Source: Mesostigma viride
Taxonomy: Eukaryota > Streptophyta > Mesostigmatophyceae > Mesostigmatales > Mesostigmataceae
DNA length: 45,000 nt
Assembly (NCBI GenBank): GCA_009746045.1
Contig: RPFO01000213.1
Location: forward strand, 7,764,978-7,809,977
Direction: 5' to 3'
Shown: positions 33,046 through 42,000 of the stretch, in pieces
Position numbering within the stretch: position 1 is the first letter of the stretch
How the letters are laid out: every line of letters starts with the position of its first letter
Notes under the pieces: generated by a model
What the model was told of the DNA's origin: nothing
Database searches by the model: none
Seen by the model: the letters and a program-made list of their open reading frames with translations, nothing else
Translations under genes and position numbers: made by a program

Positions 33046-36000
33046 GCTAACTAACTAACTAACCCCCGTGGTTGTGCCGGACTAAGTAGATGTCCTTCGA
33101 TAGACACGCACAAATTGTGAGAATGCAAGCTGACGTGCCGTCGCAAAATTGAAACTTGGCTCCCAAAGAGTAGATAAGTGTAGTGATGTCGTCAGTAAGC
33201 GCTAAACGTGAAGGGGGCTAGGTGCCCAAATCTGAGATTCCGCGGACAACACTGAAAATAAGAAAACTCAGTAGCTACAAGCAAGTTACGAACACCGAAC
33301 GTTTGGCACAACTTCCCTAAATCTAGTATCAAGTAACGTTAATGGATTGTTTCGACAAACTCTGTCCATTTACATTAGGTGTGAAGGGTTGTGACAGCTG
33401 GCTGAGGCAAACTACGCCAAGTCCAGAAGCATGTCACTCCAGGGGGTTGTCAGAGCAGCAACAACTCAAACTAAGGCAAACGGCGGTCAACTAACTCAAA
33501 TCCAGCCTTATGTGTGTGGCATTTCTATCACTTCAACGAGCTTTGGCATAACGAGGTGTTGTATGGGGCAAGGCGTTGGGTCGATGATTGTTGTCGTTAC
33601 GAGTTCGCACAAAACCGGGGGATGACACACTTCCAAAGCCTCATTGTGGTTGAAGGGGCACCCACCATAACGGAAATTGAGGATATGCTAGCCCTTCTTG
33701 ACATGGAGCGCACCGAGGAGTATGCAACCGCGGTGCAACAGGTCCTAGATTGGATAAGAGAGAACCTTGGGTTAAGGTAATGGCACCGGGTGCTGCGCCC
33801 ATCATGCATGGCCACCCCCCGATGGTGGAAAAAGGGCACCACTAGCTGTGTGCCCCCTTCGACAGTCGTGGCTTGATATTCCGGACTCCGACGAAGCCTG
33901 CGCAAAGGATTTTGAAGACTTGGTCAATCGGGTCATGATTCACAAGTGCAACTCGTATTGTCTAAAGCTGCAAGCCAACCGTGTCACCCGCAAGTGTCCG
34001 ATGGGGTGTGATGGTTGTGCCGATTTCCGGCGTGGGTCCACAATCTCTAGGTGCACACGAAGCGCAAGAGCACGCACGCCGGAAATCGGCATAACCATCA
34101 TACCCCATCCGACACTTGCGGGTGACACGGTTGGCCTGCAGTTTTAGACAATACGAGTTGCATTTGTGAATCATGACCCGATTGACAAAGTCTTCAAAAT
34201 CCTTTGCGCGGGCTTCGTCCGTGTCCGGAATATCAAGCCACGACTGTCGAAGGGGGCACATATTCTTTTTCCACCATCGGGGGGTGGCCATGCATGATGG
34301 GCGCAGCACCTGGGGTGCCATGACGTTAACCCAAGGTTCTCTCTTATCCAATCTAGGACCTGTTGCACCGCGGTTGCACACTCCTCAGTGCGCTCCATGT
34401 CAAGAAGGGCTAGCATATCCTCAATTTCCGTTATGGTGGGTGCCCCTTCAACCACACCGAGGCTGTGCGAGTGTGTCATCCCCCGGTTTTGTGCGAACTC
34501 GTAACGATCAAAATCGTCTACCCAACGCCGTGCCCCATACAACACCTCGCTATGCCAAAGCTCGTTGAAGTGATAGAAATGCCACACACATAAGGCTGGA
34601 TTTGTGTTGACTGCCGTTTGCCTTAGTTTGAGTTGTTGCTGCTCTGACAACCCCTCGTTGCCCAAATATGCACCGTTGTCTAGGAACAGCCGATTCAAAT
34701 GCGGTCAATGCAGCTCTGCAGCTAAGGTAGTACAGAATACAGTTGGCATTGTGTCGTGGAAGAGATGTTGAAAGTAAAGGAATGCGGATGCTCTGCTCCG
34801 TTCTTTCGCCCAATATTGTGGAGTGCCACGCAAGACGCCACCCCAGCGGAGCAGTTGGTTAACAACAGACGCAACTCCTGCCTACGCTTGGATACGTTGC
34901 TTTAATTCTTCAAAGTTGAGATTCTTGCAATTCCTACGCACGAATACCTTTGATACACTCATTGCTTGCCAACTCATCACGAAGTTCAATGTAGCAATCG
35001 GAAGCGAGCATGTTCGGCAAAGCGTTCGTCGTGGTACATCATTAAATGGCGCATATACTCGGACATTGAAACGCAATAACGCGCACATAGTGTAGTGCGC
35101 AACCCCATGGATGAGCCGGATGCTCAGCGGATCCCTCAAGGATGGGTTTCCCATAGGGGGGGGGGGTATACTCGTTGATCGGATCTTGGCCATGCTGAGG
35201 CGAGGCTATGGGCTCATTTCCCGCATGCCTGGCCTGCCTAGGCTCGCCCATGAGGTCGTCTAACGTGCGTTGGATGGTTTGCGCTTCTAGTGCGAGTGCG
35301 GGCTCTCTTACTGCGCTTGAGGATGGCAACGGAGCGTCGGGGTCATCCATTGCTGGGCATGGCCCAGCGGCAATGCCATCTCCGCCCCAGTCCCCGCAGG
35401 CCCTTGCTCCTCGTTGCCCTCTGCACCATCCTCTTCCAAGATAGGCAGCTGCTCCGTAACATAGTCATGACTAGGCAAGGCATCCAATGCCGCTGCATAA
35501 ATTTGAATGTCATGATAGAACGGGTTGTGCTCTTGTAGCCAGACAATCCATTTCACGATTGCCTCACGCCGCACTTTGAAATCTTTGTGTGTGCCTGCCC
35601 TTCCCTTCCTCCGTACCACCAAGATGTCCAAGGCACCTACCCGCCGTGGAAGCTGTTCCACTACCTCTTCCACCCGTCGCGGCACGTTGCATACATGGCC
35701 ACGGTAGCCAATGGCCCCGTGAGGCATCCTATGCATGCTCATGCACGTAGAGATCCGTGAAATAAGAGCCTCCTCTCTAACGGTCAGCTCGGGAAGCCCT
35801 TCCGGCATTGGCCCAGGTTCCATATTGTTGTCAACAATTCATTATACACTGCATGTAGTGTATAATGAACTACATGTAAAGAATTTCTTTACTACTCCCT
35901 TGTCCTTGGAACAACGATCGCACACGTTTGCAAGAGACCGCGCCATTACCATATCGGGCCACCGCTCATTAAATGTAGTGCACTCTGGGATGGGGATACT

Positions 36001-39000
36001 GGCCAACTTCTCATGGAAACATTGAATAGAATGCCAAGGCTCCGGCTTTTGAGAATCCCCTCGCGCAAGTGAGGCTTCCCTCGTTCGGCGGACTACATTA
36101 CTTTGTCGCTGCACATCAGTTGTTTGCTTGGCCGCCAACTGGGCTAGTGCAATTCGGTTGGCCGATGCCTAATCGTCTTGAGCCCTGCGCCGCTGAGCGT
36201 GTTCTGGTTTAGCTTCACAGGACCTTGGAAACCCCTTAGCTGCGCCGATCGCTGCTCATCATAATCGCTGTCTAAATGCCGACGCTCTGGCCGGTTCTGC
36301 TCATAATGTCTATGAGAGGCAAGCCGCTGTCCTGCACGGCCCGGATCATTTGAGATACGCTGTTGGAACGTTGCTTGAGATCCCCGTAACTGTGAACTTC
36401 TCCGGTCTGCATACTCCACATCTACACCAACGCGCGCTTGCCAGGTGGCCGCTGTGGTCTGTTGTTGCTGAGCCAACCTAACTGCATAGTCTGGATTGGT
36501 CGCTGCGCGCTCTTGCCGGGTGGCCCGTGCGGCCAGTAGCTGTTCAGCCCGCCTAGTTGCATAACCCACAACTACAGCCATGCGCTCTTGCCGGGTGGCC
36601 CCTGCGGCCAGTAGCTCTTCAGCCCGCCTATTTGCATAATCCACATATACAGCCATGCGCTCTTGCCGGGTGGCCCTTGCGGCCAGTAGCTCTTCAGCCC
36701 GCCTATTTGCATAATCCACATATACAGCCATGTGCTCTTGCCGGGTGGCCCCTGCGGCCTGTAGCTGTTCAGCCCACCTATTTGCAAACTCCACATCTAC
36801 AGCCATGTGCTGCCGTCAGTTTGCTTCTCTATTTGCAGGTGCTAACGCATTGAGCTCGGCGGTCAAAGGACCACCCCTTTGCCGTAATTCGTCTAGAGCG
36901 TTCTTACGCTTCCTGGCCTTCTTCCTGCCGTTTTTACTTTTTGGAGTCTCGTTCCACGGTGGGGTGTCCTCCTGCGCTACATCCACGGACCGGCTTCCTT
37001 GTGGTGTGAAGACCGACACTCTAGATACCCTAGTACTAGGAGTCCTAACCTAGACCAGGAGTCTTCCGCGTGCCCTCCCGCCCCTTCCTATCCCCCTCCC
37101 ACGACTCCGTCCTGGCCCCCTACTACCACCCTGAAAGGACCTGTCACCGGGGGTTTCAAATGCTGCACAAGACATTGGAAAATCATAGGAGGAAAATCAT
37201 AGGAGGGAGAAAAAAACTGTTCAGTTGTGGGTACGCACGGTAGATTCGAGCTGTAAGTTATGACATGGCTGTACCAAGTATATCACGGGGAAGAGCGTGG
37301 CCGTGGTCACTTGGCGTGGGAGCGTACCCACAACTGTTTAGTAAAGTGTGTAGACAGGGCGCGTGCAGGTTCAAAGACACATGGGGAGCGTACCGGGATT
37401 ATCTTGCACCATAGGGTTGTGCGCTGGCATTCCGACAACTGCGGTAATCGTGATCATGAGAACTGTTGCAATGATTCTGGTCCACATCATGGGCATACTG
37501 CTCGGCCTTGAAACCTAGCGTTTAAACGCAGAACAATTACTGCCCCTTCCTGCAATTCCAAATTTGAGCTGAAGAGCCTCGGCGGTAAAGAAAAACAGGT
37601 GCCGGCGCTAATTTCTTTCCTTTTCATCTGCGATGCCCGCATTGCTGGTGCAGAGTATCCGTTAGGTTGCCTGCTGTGCAGCCGGCACTTCTTGAAATCG
37701 CATGAATGGCCTGACCCCTGACCCCTTCTGTTTGCAAATTCGGGACAAGTTCGGTGGATGGATAGATGTATGGATGGATGTATGGATTGACGGATTTTAT
37801 CCCCTAATCCTATCTTGTTTCTCATGTGTACGGCCTTATAAGCTTCGCCCCTTTCAGGCAAACCTGTGGTTCTTCCGAAAATGGGCTCCGCCAGATCACC
37901 TTGGATGACTCAATGATCACGTAGACTGCATCCCATGAGTGCCAATTAAGGAACCTTCTATCTCTGCACACAACAAGAAGCTTGTTGTCTCCATCCCTCA
38001 ACAATACACCTGCCACATTGGAAGTTTAAGGGCATACCCAGCATCTGCCCGAGTTGCATTTTCAATTACCCTGGATCGTTTGTCGGGAGCCAAGTAGGGT
38101 CCCCGGCTTTTCTTTGCTTAATTAAAATTCTTTGTTTGTTTTTTCGTCCTGCAGCCGTTCAATGCATTCATGTATTTATTTCCTACGGTAAGTTCCCCGG
38201 CTTTTCTGTTGTTTGCTTGCTGTTTCCCTGGTGTTTCAAATACCCAGGGCCGTCAAGATTTAACCAATAAATTACTTTGTCTCTTTGCTAGGTCATCTTA
38301 AACCAGTCCGCACCCCTGGGATTAGTTAGTTAATATCTTTGTTAGTTTTAATGTTTTCAGGCGGAAAGGTTTCTAGTAATTCATTTTTTTTTCAATTAAA
38401 CTTCCAATGCAGGCGGTATACGCATGGCTAACCTTTACTTGTACCTCTGCCACCGGGACAACGTGACAATATTGCCCACCCTGCCCTGCCCATGCCAGCC
38501 ACGCCCCAAAGGGAGCGTCGTCTGCAGGTCTCCGCCCCTTCACCACGCTCCTGTCAGCGCTGCTGCACCTGGTGGCGGACCCCTCGGCCGCGTTTGTGGA
38601 TGTACGCCTGTGGGACGCGGTGCGGGGCATGCTCGAGTCCCTGCCAGGGACACTGTGGGACCGCCACCTCGGCGACATCGCCAAGGGGCTTGCGAGGTAG
38701 TTGTTTTGCACGAACGATTTGTGGGCGTGAACAATTTGTGGGCACGAAGGATTTGTGGGTGATGATGGTACTTGCTTACGGATGGGGGCTCACAAGTGGA
38801 GGTGCTGGCCATGATGGTTTATCTTTGGGTGGTAGAGATTTGGGTGGTAGAGATTTGGGTGGTAGAGATTTGGGGTGGAAGCGGGTTTCTAGTTTCTACT
38901 TGAGCCACTTGGTTGGTTCCTCGATGCCTCTATGTATGCCTGCATCTGCCACACCACGCGGAGCACAACGCATCGTGCGCTAACAATTTGTGGATGGTGA

Positions 39001-40967
39001 GGATACCGGTTTTAGTAATGGGCACGGACGAGTCATGGGTGATGGGGGGAGTTTGCGGCCAGGCATGAATGCGTTGCTGTGGTGGCGGGTTGCGGTTGCT
39101 AGAGTAGAGCATACCAAAGGCAACGAGCACGAACGATCAGTTCCTCTGACCAGTGGGACCGCCACCTGGGAAGCATTGCCCTGCAACTCAAGAGGTAACG
39201 GGCATGAACTCGTGGGCGACAAGAGTTTTCTTGAGCCGCTTGAATCTTCAAGAATCGGTGGTTTAGTAACGCGCGCTGGTTTAGGGTTTAGGGTTTAGGG
39301 TTTAGGGTTTAGGGTTTAGGGTTTAGGGTTTAGGGTTTAGGGTTTAGGGTTTAGGGTAAGTTATGGGCAATGAGGCTCATCCACCATCCCCTTCCCTATT
39401 GGATTTCATTCTAACAAGGTGCAAGTTGGGATGACGGGCATTGTGGTTGTCTTTGGAACATTTCAAGCATTTCAGGCTGGCCTTGTGGGTGGTTGGGCTT
39501 GGGACTTTCGTAGTTTTGACCTCCAAACATTTTCACATATTCATGACGTTGGTCACCCTCCCTTTCCTTCCCCTCCGCCCTCCCTTGTCTTCGCTCCGCT
39601 TCCACTTGCCTTCTGTCCCACTTGCATTCCTCCCACACACGCACAGCCTATTCGAGGCTCCGTGGTTCCTTCACACGGTGGCCTGGCAGCTACCCTTCAC
39701 CGGGACGCGGGGCCGACAGCTGGCTTCCGAGGCGGCGTTTCGATGCCTGTCCAAGCTGGCAGGGTCCTCTGCCAACGTGATGTTTGCCAACAGGGGCATC
39801 GGGCACACCCTGGAGAAGGTGCAGCGCGCACACAACCGAGGGATATCGGGCCAATACGCGAGCTCGGCCGGGCTGCACGCGCTTCTGTTGGTGGCCAATG
39901 CCAGCCTTGCGCACCTGACGCTGGCCCAGGTCAACGCGGACGCATCCTGCAAGGCATGGAAGGACCTGCTAGGCACGATGAGGCCTACAGGCTCTGATGC
40001 AGACGACGACGCGGTAAGGCCAGCGCCCGTTTGATTGGCTACTTGATCAAGGCCAGCGTCTGCTTGATTGGTCGATGGTTCAAGTCCAGCGTGTGTTTGA
40101 TGAGTTAATCGATGGAGGCCCGCTCGCTCTGCCATTCATGGTTCGATGCAGAAAACTAGGCGTCATGGGGCAAGGGGGCGGCCTAGTCCTAAGAATGGGC
40201 GTGTTGGTGGACGCAGCGGCCCTGTTGGGGTTTTCGAGACATCTCCCTGGCTGCTCTGTTCTCTAGGCTATGGCGAGAAGATAGGCAGAACATTTAGGCA
40301 AAGCATAACTGTGGGTCAGCCATTACTGTCTTCCTTTCCCCACTCGATAGTCATTCTCGCCTCCGTATGGCTGGTATCTACCGTTTCTTTACCTCGCTTG
40401 TAGCCTACCTTGTATCTATGTGGCGCCTCCACACGCAGACAAGTAGTGCACATGCGCTGTCCAAGGGGTGCGGCATGCAATGTTCATCGATCATAGGTTG
40501 CCCCACTGAGTGTCCGGTGGACCATGTTTAACACGCATTCCTATCTTAAACAGCGTCTCGGATACCAGTTTTTTAAAACGTGGCAAATGTGCCTGCCTGC
40601 CTGCCTGCCTGCCTGTGGTAGTCAATCTTGTCGTTTGTGCCCCTTACAGAAGTGTGCGATTGCAATCTGGCAACTTCCACTTCATGGTGCGACCCCATTC
40701 AACGCCCCGTTGTCAGGCCCGCGCTTCACATGAATGGCACGTGGGTTGATGAACGACTGTGCTGTTCACTGCGGTGTTGTGCTGTGCTGTGGATCACAGG
40801 TAAAATGGTTCGTCAACTTCTTGATTGCCAAGTTGCATCATAAAGAAAACGCAGCAGATGGCTTCAACGGAGCAGAAGGAGAAGAAGAAGAAGATTATGA
40901 TGATGATGATGATGATGACGACGATGATGATGTTCACGAGGAGGATAGTCGTTATAAGCTAATTTGA
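25346..40967 (+). CDS. Ten-exon gene; possible SLF2/FAM178 (CANIN)-like protein
   Basis: Model: 25346-25416, 26675-26897, 27234-27299, 28395-28500, 29546-29656, 30016-30125, 30958-31433, 38499-38696, 39647-40013, 40800-40967. All introns are GT/AG, all phases agree, 1896 nt, 631 aa. Layout: charged coiled-coil-like N-terminus (about 30-90); helical block (about 155-230); acidic linker with an NLS-like RPAKRAKK near 325; helical HEAT-like C-terminal half; tail of 11 consecutive Asp. WVPSADDFLDALARLGF followed by an Leu-rich helical region reminds me, from memory, of the CANIN domain of SLF2/FAM178, a partner of the SMC5/6 DNA-repair complex. That naming is tentative; the nuclear signal and acidic tail fit but do not prove it. 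A cassette at 39141-39194 would give 649 aa. Confidence 0.6.
26390..26670 (+). repeat. Degenerate CATGACATGCC repeat up to the exon 2 acceptor
   Basis: Variants of catgacatgcc and acatgccatgtg recur about ten times (26420, 26447, 26531, 26555 and others) and continue to acgacatgccatgtgggctg just before the acceptor. Intron 1. Confidence 0.6.
26675..26897 (+). CDS. Plus gene exon 2
   Basis: Acceptor gggctgcccag, phase 2. Codes DWEEEARQFQERRAKREKEK, a strongly charged helix, then an Ala/Val region (VVARVRRTNVELASGEGEI), ending AATG|GTGAGC in phase 0. Likely coiled coil. Confidence 0.65.
27234..27299 (+). CDS. Plus gene exon 3
   Basis: Twenty-two codons (VRDLKERTSLSYCVVRHCF onward) between cgcccttag and GGCGGGG|GTGAGA, phase 0/0. 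It continues the helical register of exon 2. Confidence 0.6.
28395..28500 (+). CDS. Plus gene exon 4
   Basis: Pro-rich start (QQPAAPVPPPTPFHLASEEG) then KLSKKVNRGFDTE. Acceptor caatcccag (a 3 nt shift to the next CAG is possible), donor AGAGG|GTACGT, phase 0 to 1. Confidence 0.6.
29546..29656 (+). CDS. Plus gene exon 5
   Basis: Codes AERQAVVWEMVKSGQLGDVL and PALRWLWEL, amphipathic helices. Acceptor ttccctgcag, donor AACTGG|GTAGGT, phase 1/1. A partial copy of the exon end lies at 29742-29760. Confidence 0.65.
29742..29760 (+). repeat. Partial copy of exon 5 end and donor
   Basis: ctctgggaactgggcgggc parallels ctatgggaactgggtaggt at 29644-29662, about 100 bp downstream in the same intron. 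The GT has changed to GC. Confidence 0.5.
30016..30125 (+). CDS. Plus gene exon 6
   Basis: Starts GVFSNYAWGEHEASSESIQV, then AACDTLCALLSGAISRQ, between ccctgtcag and CGCCAG|GTGGGT, phase 1 to 0. HEAT-like helix pair. Confidence 0.65.
30176..30515 (+). repeat. 84 bp minisatellite, 4 copies
   Basis: Unit contains tactaagagtatgtgtccta, gtcgtacgagtagactgg and atgatcatat. The period of 84 (a multiple of 3) keeps frames open through it. Intron between plus gene exons 6 and 7. Confidence 0.95.
30958..31433 (+). CDS. Plus gene exon 7, acidic linker and WVPS motif
   Basis: Begins QATTEPAAKHAGG after cctggcag. Contains LGWVPSADDFLDALARLGF (near residue 278), an Asp/Glu-rich run, an RPAKRAKK basic cluster, and RTLLQWLAVLRVCCQQSML before donor GGACAG|GTGCGT, phase 2. 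The frame stays open into the following intron only because the repeats there are 66 bp. Confidence 0.7.
31441..31862 (+). repeat. 66 bp minisatellite starting at the exon 7 donor
   Basis: Unit tgttgcgaagcagtagcgtg, gaacccactggtcactac and actggtcattataactg, about six copies. The first, more diverged unit begins only a few bases after the exon 7 donor. Period 66 keeps the exon 7 frame open to 32043. Confidence 0.9.
32766..33063 (+). repeat. (CTCA)n-(CCCA)n-(CTCA)n-(CTAA)n compound microsatellite
   Basis: Symmetrical block: ctca units, about 40 ccca units, ctca units, then ctaa units to 33063 with one ctag interruption. Intronic, just left of the Helitron remnant. Confidence 0.97.
33442..34654. 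repeat. Inverted duplication with ~590 bp arms
   Basis: Left arm 33442-34034 and right arm 34075-34654 are reverse complements with scattered mismatches and small indels, separated by 40 bp. Both arms carry the Helitron_like_N segment. The left-arm copy reads THFQS where the right arm has THSHS. Confidence 0.85.
33962..35193 (-). pseudogene. Helitron_like_N region, frame-broken
   Basis: Pieces in different minus frames: RNCKNLNFEELKQRI and SWQAMSVSKVFVR (34882-35193); HFYHFNELWHSEVLYGARRW, RGMTHSHSLGVVEGAP and LDWIRENLGL (34171-34698); then VMIHKCNSYCLKLQ with RKCRMGYDGYADFRR (33962-34381). THSHS fits the HUH-type Rep motif position, and the Cys-x-x-x-Cys-containing block follows as in intact Helitrons. 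Stops and frameshifts make it inactive. Confidence 0.7.
35308..35823 (-). pseudogene. Helitron DUF6570-like region
   Basis: Contains MPEGLPELTVREEALISRI, then GAIGYRGHVCNVPR, LPRRVGALDILVVRRKG and FKVRREAIVKWIVWLQEHNP. This order matches the DUF6570 region of Helitron-type PIF1-like helicases (GYRGHVxN, LPR...LVVRR, FxVRRxxVxxxLxWLxxNN). The frame continues past the domain into a variable linker. Confidence 0.75.
36144..36806 (-). pseudogene. Helitron N-terminal repeat region
   Basis: Repeats of about 22 residues based on ATRQERMAVYVDYANRRAEE, five clear copies followed by weaker ones (RQ, A, NRR, AEEL positions conserved). Comparable Arg/Gln-rich heptad-like repeats precede the DUF6570 region in many Helitron proteins. 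It ends in a stop at 36144. Confidence 0.6.
37217..37341. repeat. 20 bp inverted repeat
   Basis: ctgttcagttgtgggtacgc (37217-37236) pairs with gcgtacccacaactgtttag (37322-37341), 18 of 20 positions, with an 85 nt spacer. Possible small MITE or hairpin at the flank of the Helitron remnant. Confidence 0.6.
38499..38696 (+). CDS. Plus gene exon 8
   Basis: Acceptor after a C-rich tract, ccctgcccatgccag, phase 2 as required by exon 7 across the 7 kb intron. Codes GLRPFTTLLSALLHLVADPS, then FVDVRLWDAVRGMLESL and LWDRHLGDIAKGLA, HEAT-like helices, to GCGAG|GTAGTT, phase 2. Confidence 0.65.
38700..38880 (+). repeat. Short tandem copies after exon 8
   Basis: gatttgtgggc-type units at 38718, 38736 and 38750, then tttgggtggtagaga in four tandem copies (38825-38876). 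Intron between exons 8 and 9. Related aatttgtgg occurs again at 38986. Confidence 0.75.
39141..39194 (+). CDS. Possible cassette exon duplicated from exon 8 end
   Basis: 54 nt between acceptor gaacgatcag and donor AAGAG|GTAACG, phase 2/2, so inclusion keeps frame. It codes SSDQWDRHLGSIALQLK, clearly related to the exon 8 end (LWDRHLGDIAKGLA); 15 nt (GTGGGACCGCCACCT) are identical. It may be a used or alternative exon, or a remnant. Confidence 0.45.
39280..39356 (+). repeat. Interstitial telomere-type array (TTTAGGG)11
   Basis: Exactly eleven perfect copies of TTTAGGG with no substitution, flanked by unique sequence, within the intron before exon 9. The motif is the plant/green-alga type telomere repeat. 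Confidence 0.97.
39647..40013 (+). CDS. Plus gene exon 9
   Basis: 367 nt from acceptor acacgcacag. Codes LFEAPWFLHTVAWQLPFTG, ASEAAFRCLSKLAGSSANV and ASSAGLHALLLVANASLAHL, helical repeat-like, ending in DADDDA at GACGCG|GTAAGG, phase 2 to 0. Confidence 0.75.
40014..40104 (+). repeat. 33 bp repeats starting at the exon 9 donor
   Basis: aaggccagcgcccgtttgat (40016), aaggccagcgtctgcttgat (40049) and aagtccagcgtgtgtttgat (40082) are three 33 bp spaced units. The first overlaps the donor GCG|GTAAGG. Confidence 0.8.
40800..40967 (+). CDS. Plus gene exon 10, acidic tail and stop
   Basis: Starts VKWFVNFLIAKLHHKEN after ggatcacag. A Glu and Asp run (EGEEEEDY then 11 Asp) follows, then VHEEDSRYKLI and TGA at 40965. 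The acidic tail is encoded by a GATGAT microsatellite, so its length is probably polymorphic. Confidence 0.75.
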   Translation, partial: VKWFVNFLIAKLHHKENAADGFNGAEGEEEEDYDDDDDDDDDDDVHEEDSRYKLI

Positions 40968-41810
40968 AGTCACAATCTCAAATCATGGTTGGGCACATGC
41001 ACGTTATGCATGGCTGGCTCCATCCCAAGCAACTGCTTTAGAATCGCCGGGTTATGACTTGGCATGCCCGACATTTTATCATTGCATGCCAGTGCACCTG
41101 TCCACTAATGCGACATGGGACATTGGTTTCCATCATCATATGCATTTGCAAGTTGCTAGCTATGTACATCAGATGTTTTTGTCGGAGAGCGCTACCTGTA
41201 CATGGTAAGCTTGGCACGCACCCAAGTAATCAGCAGTATCAGCATACTGCCATCCGGCCACCTGGCATGCCCGAATGACTGAAGATACATAACAGAAAGA
41301 GGTCAGCATGCATATAATTTGAGTTCATTTTCACGCGCATCGATTTAGCGTGAACATGCTTGCATGTATATAAGTTAAGTTTGACTTCTAAGTGTAAGTG
41401 AGGCCCCACGTCCGGGAATGTCATCCCCTTCGTCTTTAATTGAGAAGCTAGTTCGAGGCCATCGGCCGGCCCCAAGGTGTACTTACAGCGGAGTTTTTCC
41501 ACGAGTGTGCGCTGCCTCCGGCCCGTGAAGACCGACTTGACCTCGAGCTAGCGTCAGAATGCCCCGTACGTATACGCGGTCTGCCCGGGACGTGGTCCTA
41601 GTATTCGCGGCAGCGCCTGTCCCAGATTTGTAGGTGTCGATCGATCGCGCGTACCATATATTTTAATACATGCTGCCTGAGTATAAACCAGCATGCATAT
41701 CGATCCTTGTGTTGGCTTGCATGATCCTAATTGCATGCGCCAGTGTCAGTTATTTTTTCCCTTATAGCTGGTACGTTCTTCCTCTTCTCGGGGCTTTCCT
41801 TATGTTGCAT

Positions 41811-41846
41811 CGGGGTTAATGCTCCGTGACTCCCCAACGGGAGCAC
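41811..41846 (+). repeat. Dispersed stem-loop repeat, copy 5
   Basis: cggggttaatgctcc followed by gtgactccccaacgggagca, the closest match to the copy at 4232 and to the reverse copy at 236. The AT-rich tail aatctaagaaattaatta follows to about 41867. Confidence 0.75.
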
Positions 41847-41938
41847 AAATCTAAGAAATTAATTATGTGGCACATGCCGCTCTCACCTGGACGTAATTTA
41901 TTATTATCAATGAATGTATGCTGTCAATTTAATTCATG

Positions 41939-42000
41939 TCCTTCCACGGCGTTGTCCAGATCGCCATGCGTCCAGGAATAGTCATCATAGTTTTCTCACT
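41939..42000 (+). repeat. Direct repeat shared with 2469-2530
   Basis: gtccttccacggcg and gatcgccatgcgtccagg with a following atagt...tctcactta, as at 2469. Confidence 0.6.

Larger units (their letters stand above)
33442..37000 (-). mobile_element. Decayed Helitron inside intron 7 of the plus gene
   Basis: Read on the minus strand, the segment carries in order the regions of a Helitron replicase-helicase N-terminal half: an Arg/Gln/Ala repeat region (36806-36144), a DUF6570-like domain (35823-35308), and a Helitron_like_N region (35193-33962), spread over several frames. The downstream end is an inverted duplication. I could not place the 5'-TC and CTRR-3' ends, so the limits are approximate. 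Helitrons transpose by rolling-circle replication; this copy is broken. Confidence 0.75.

Noticed and set aside
37822-38016. Minus frame containing LLVVCRDRRFLNWHSWDAVY
   Set aside because: Protein-like composition but only 64 codons, no family recognised and no supporting splice signals.
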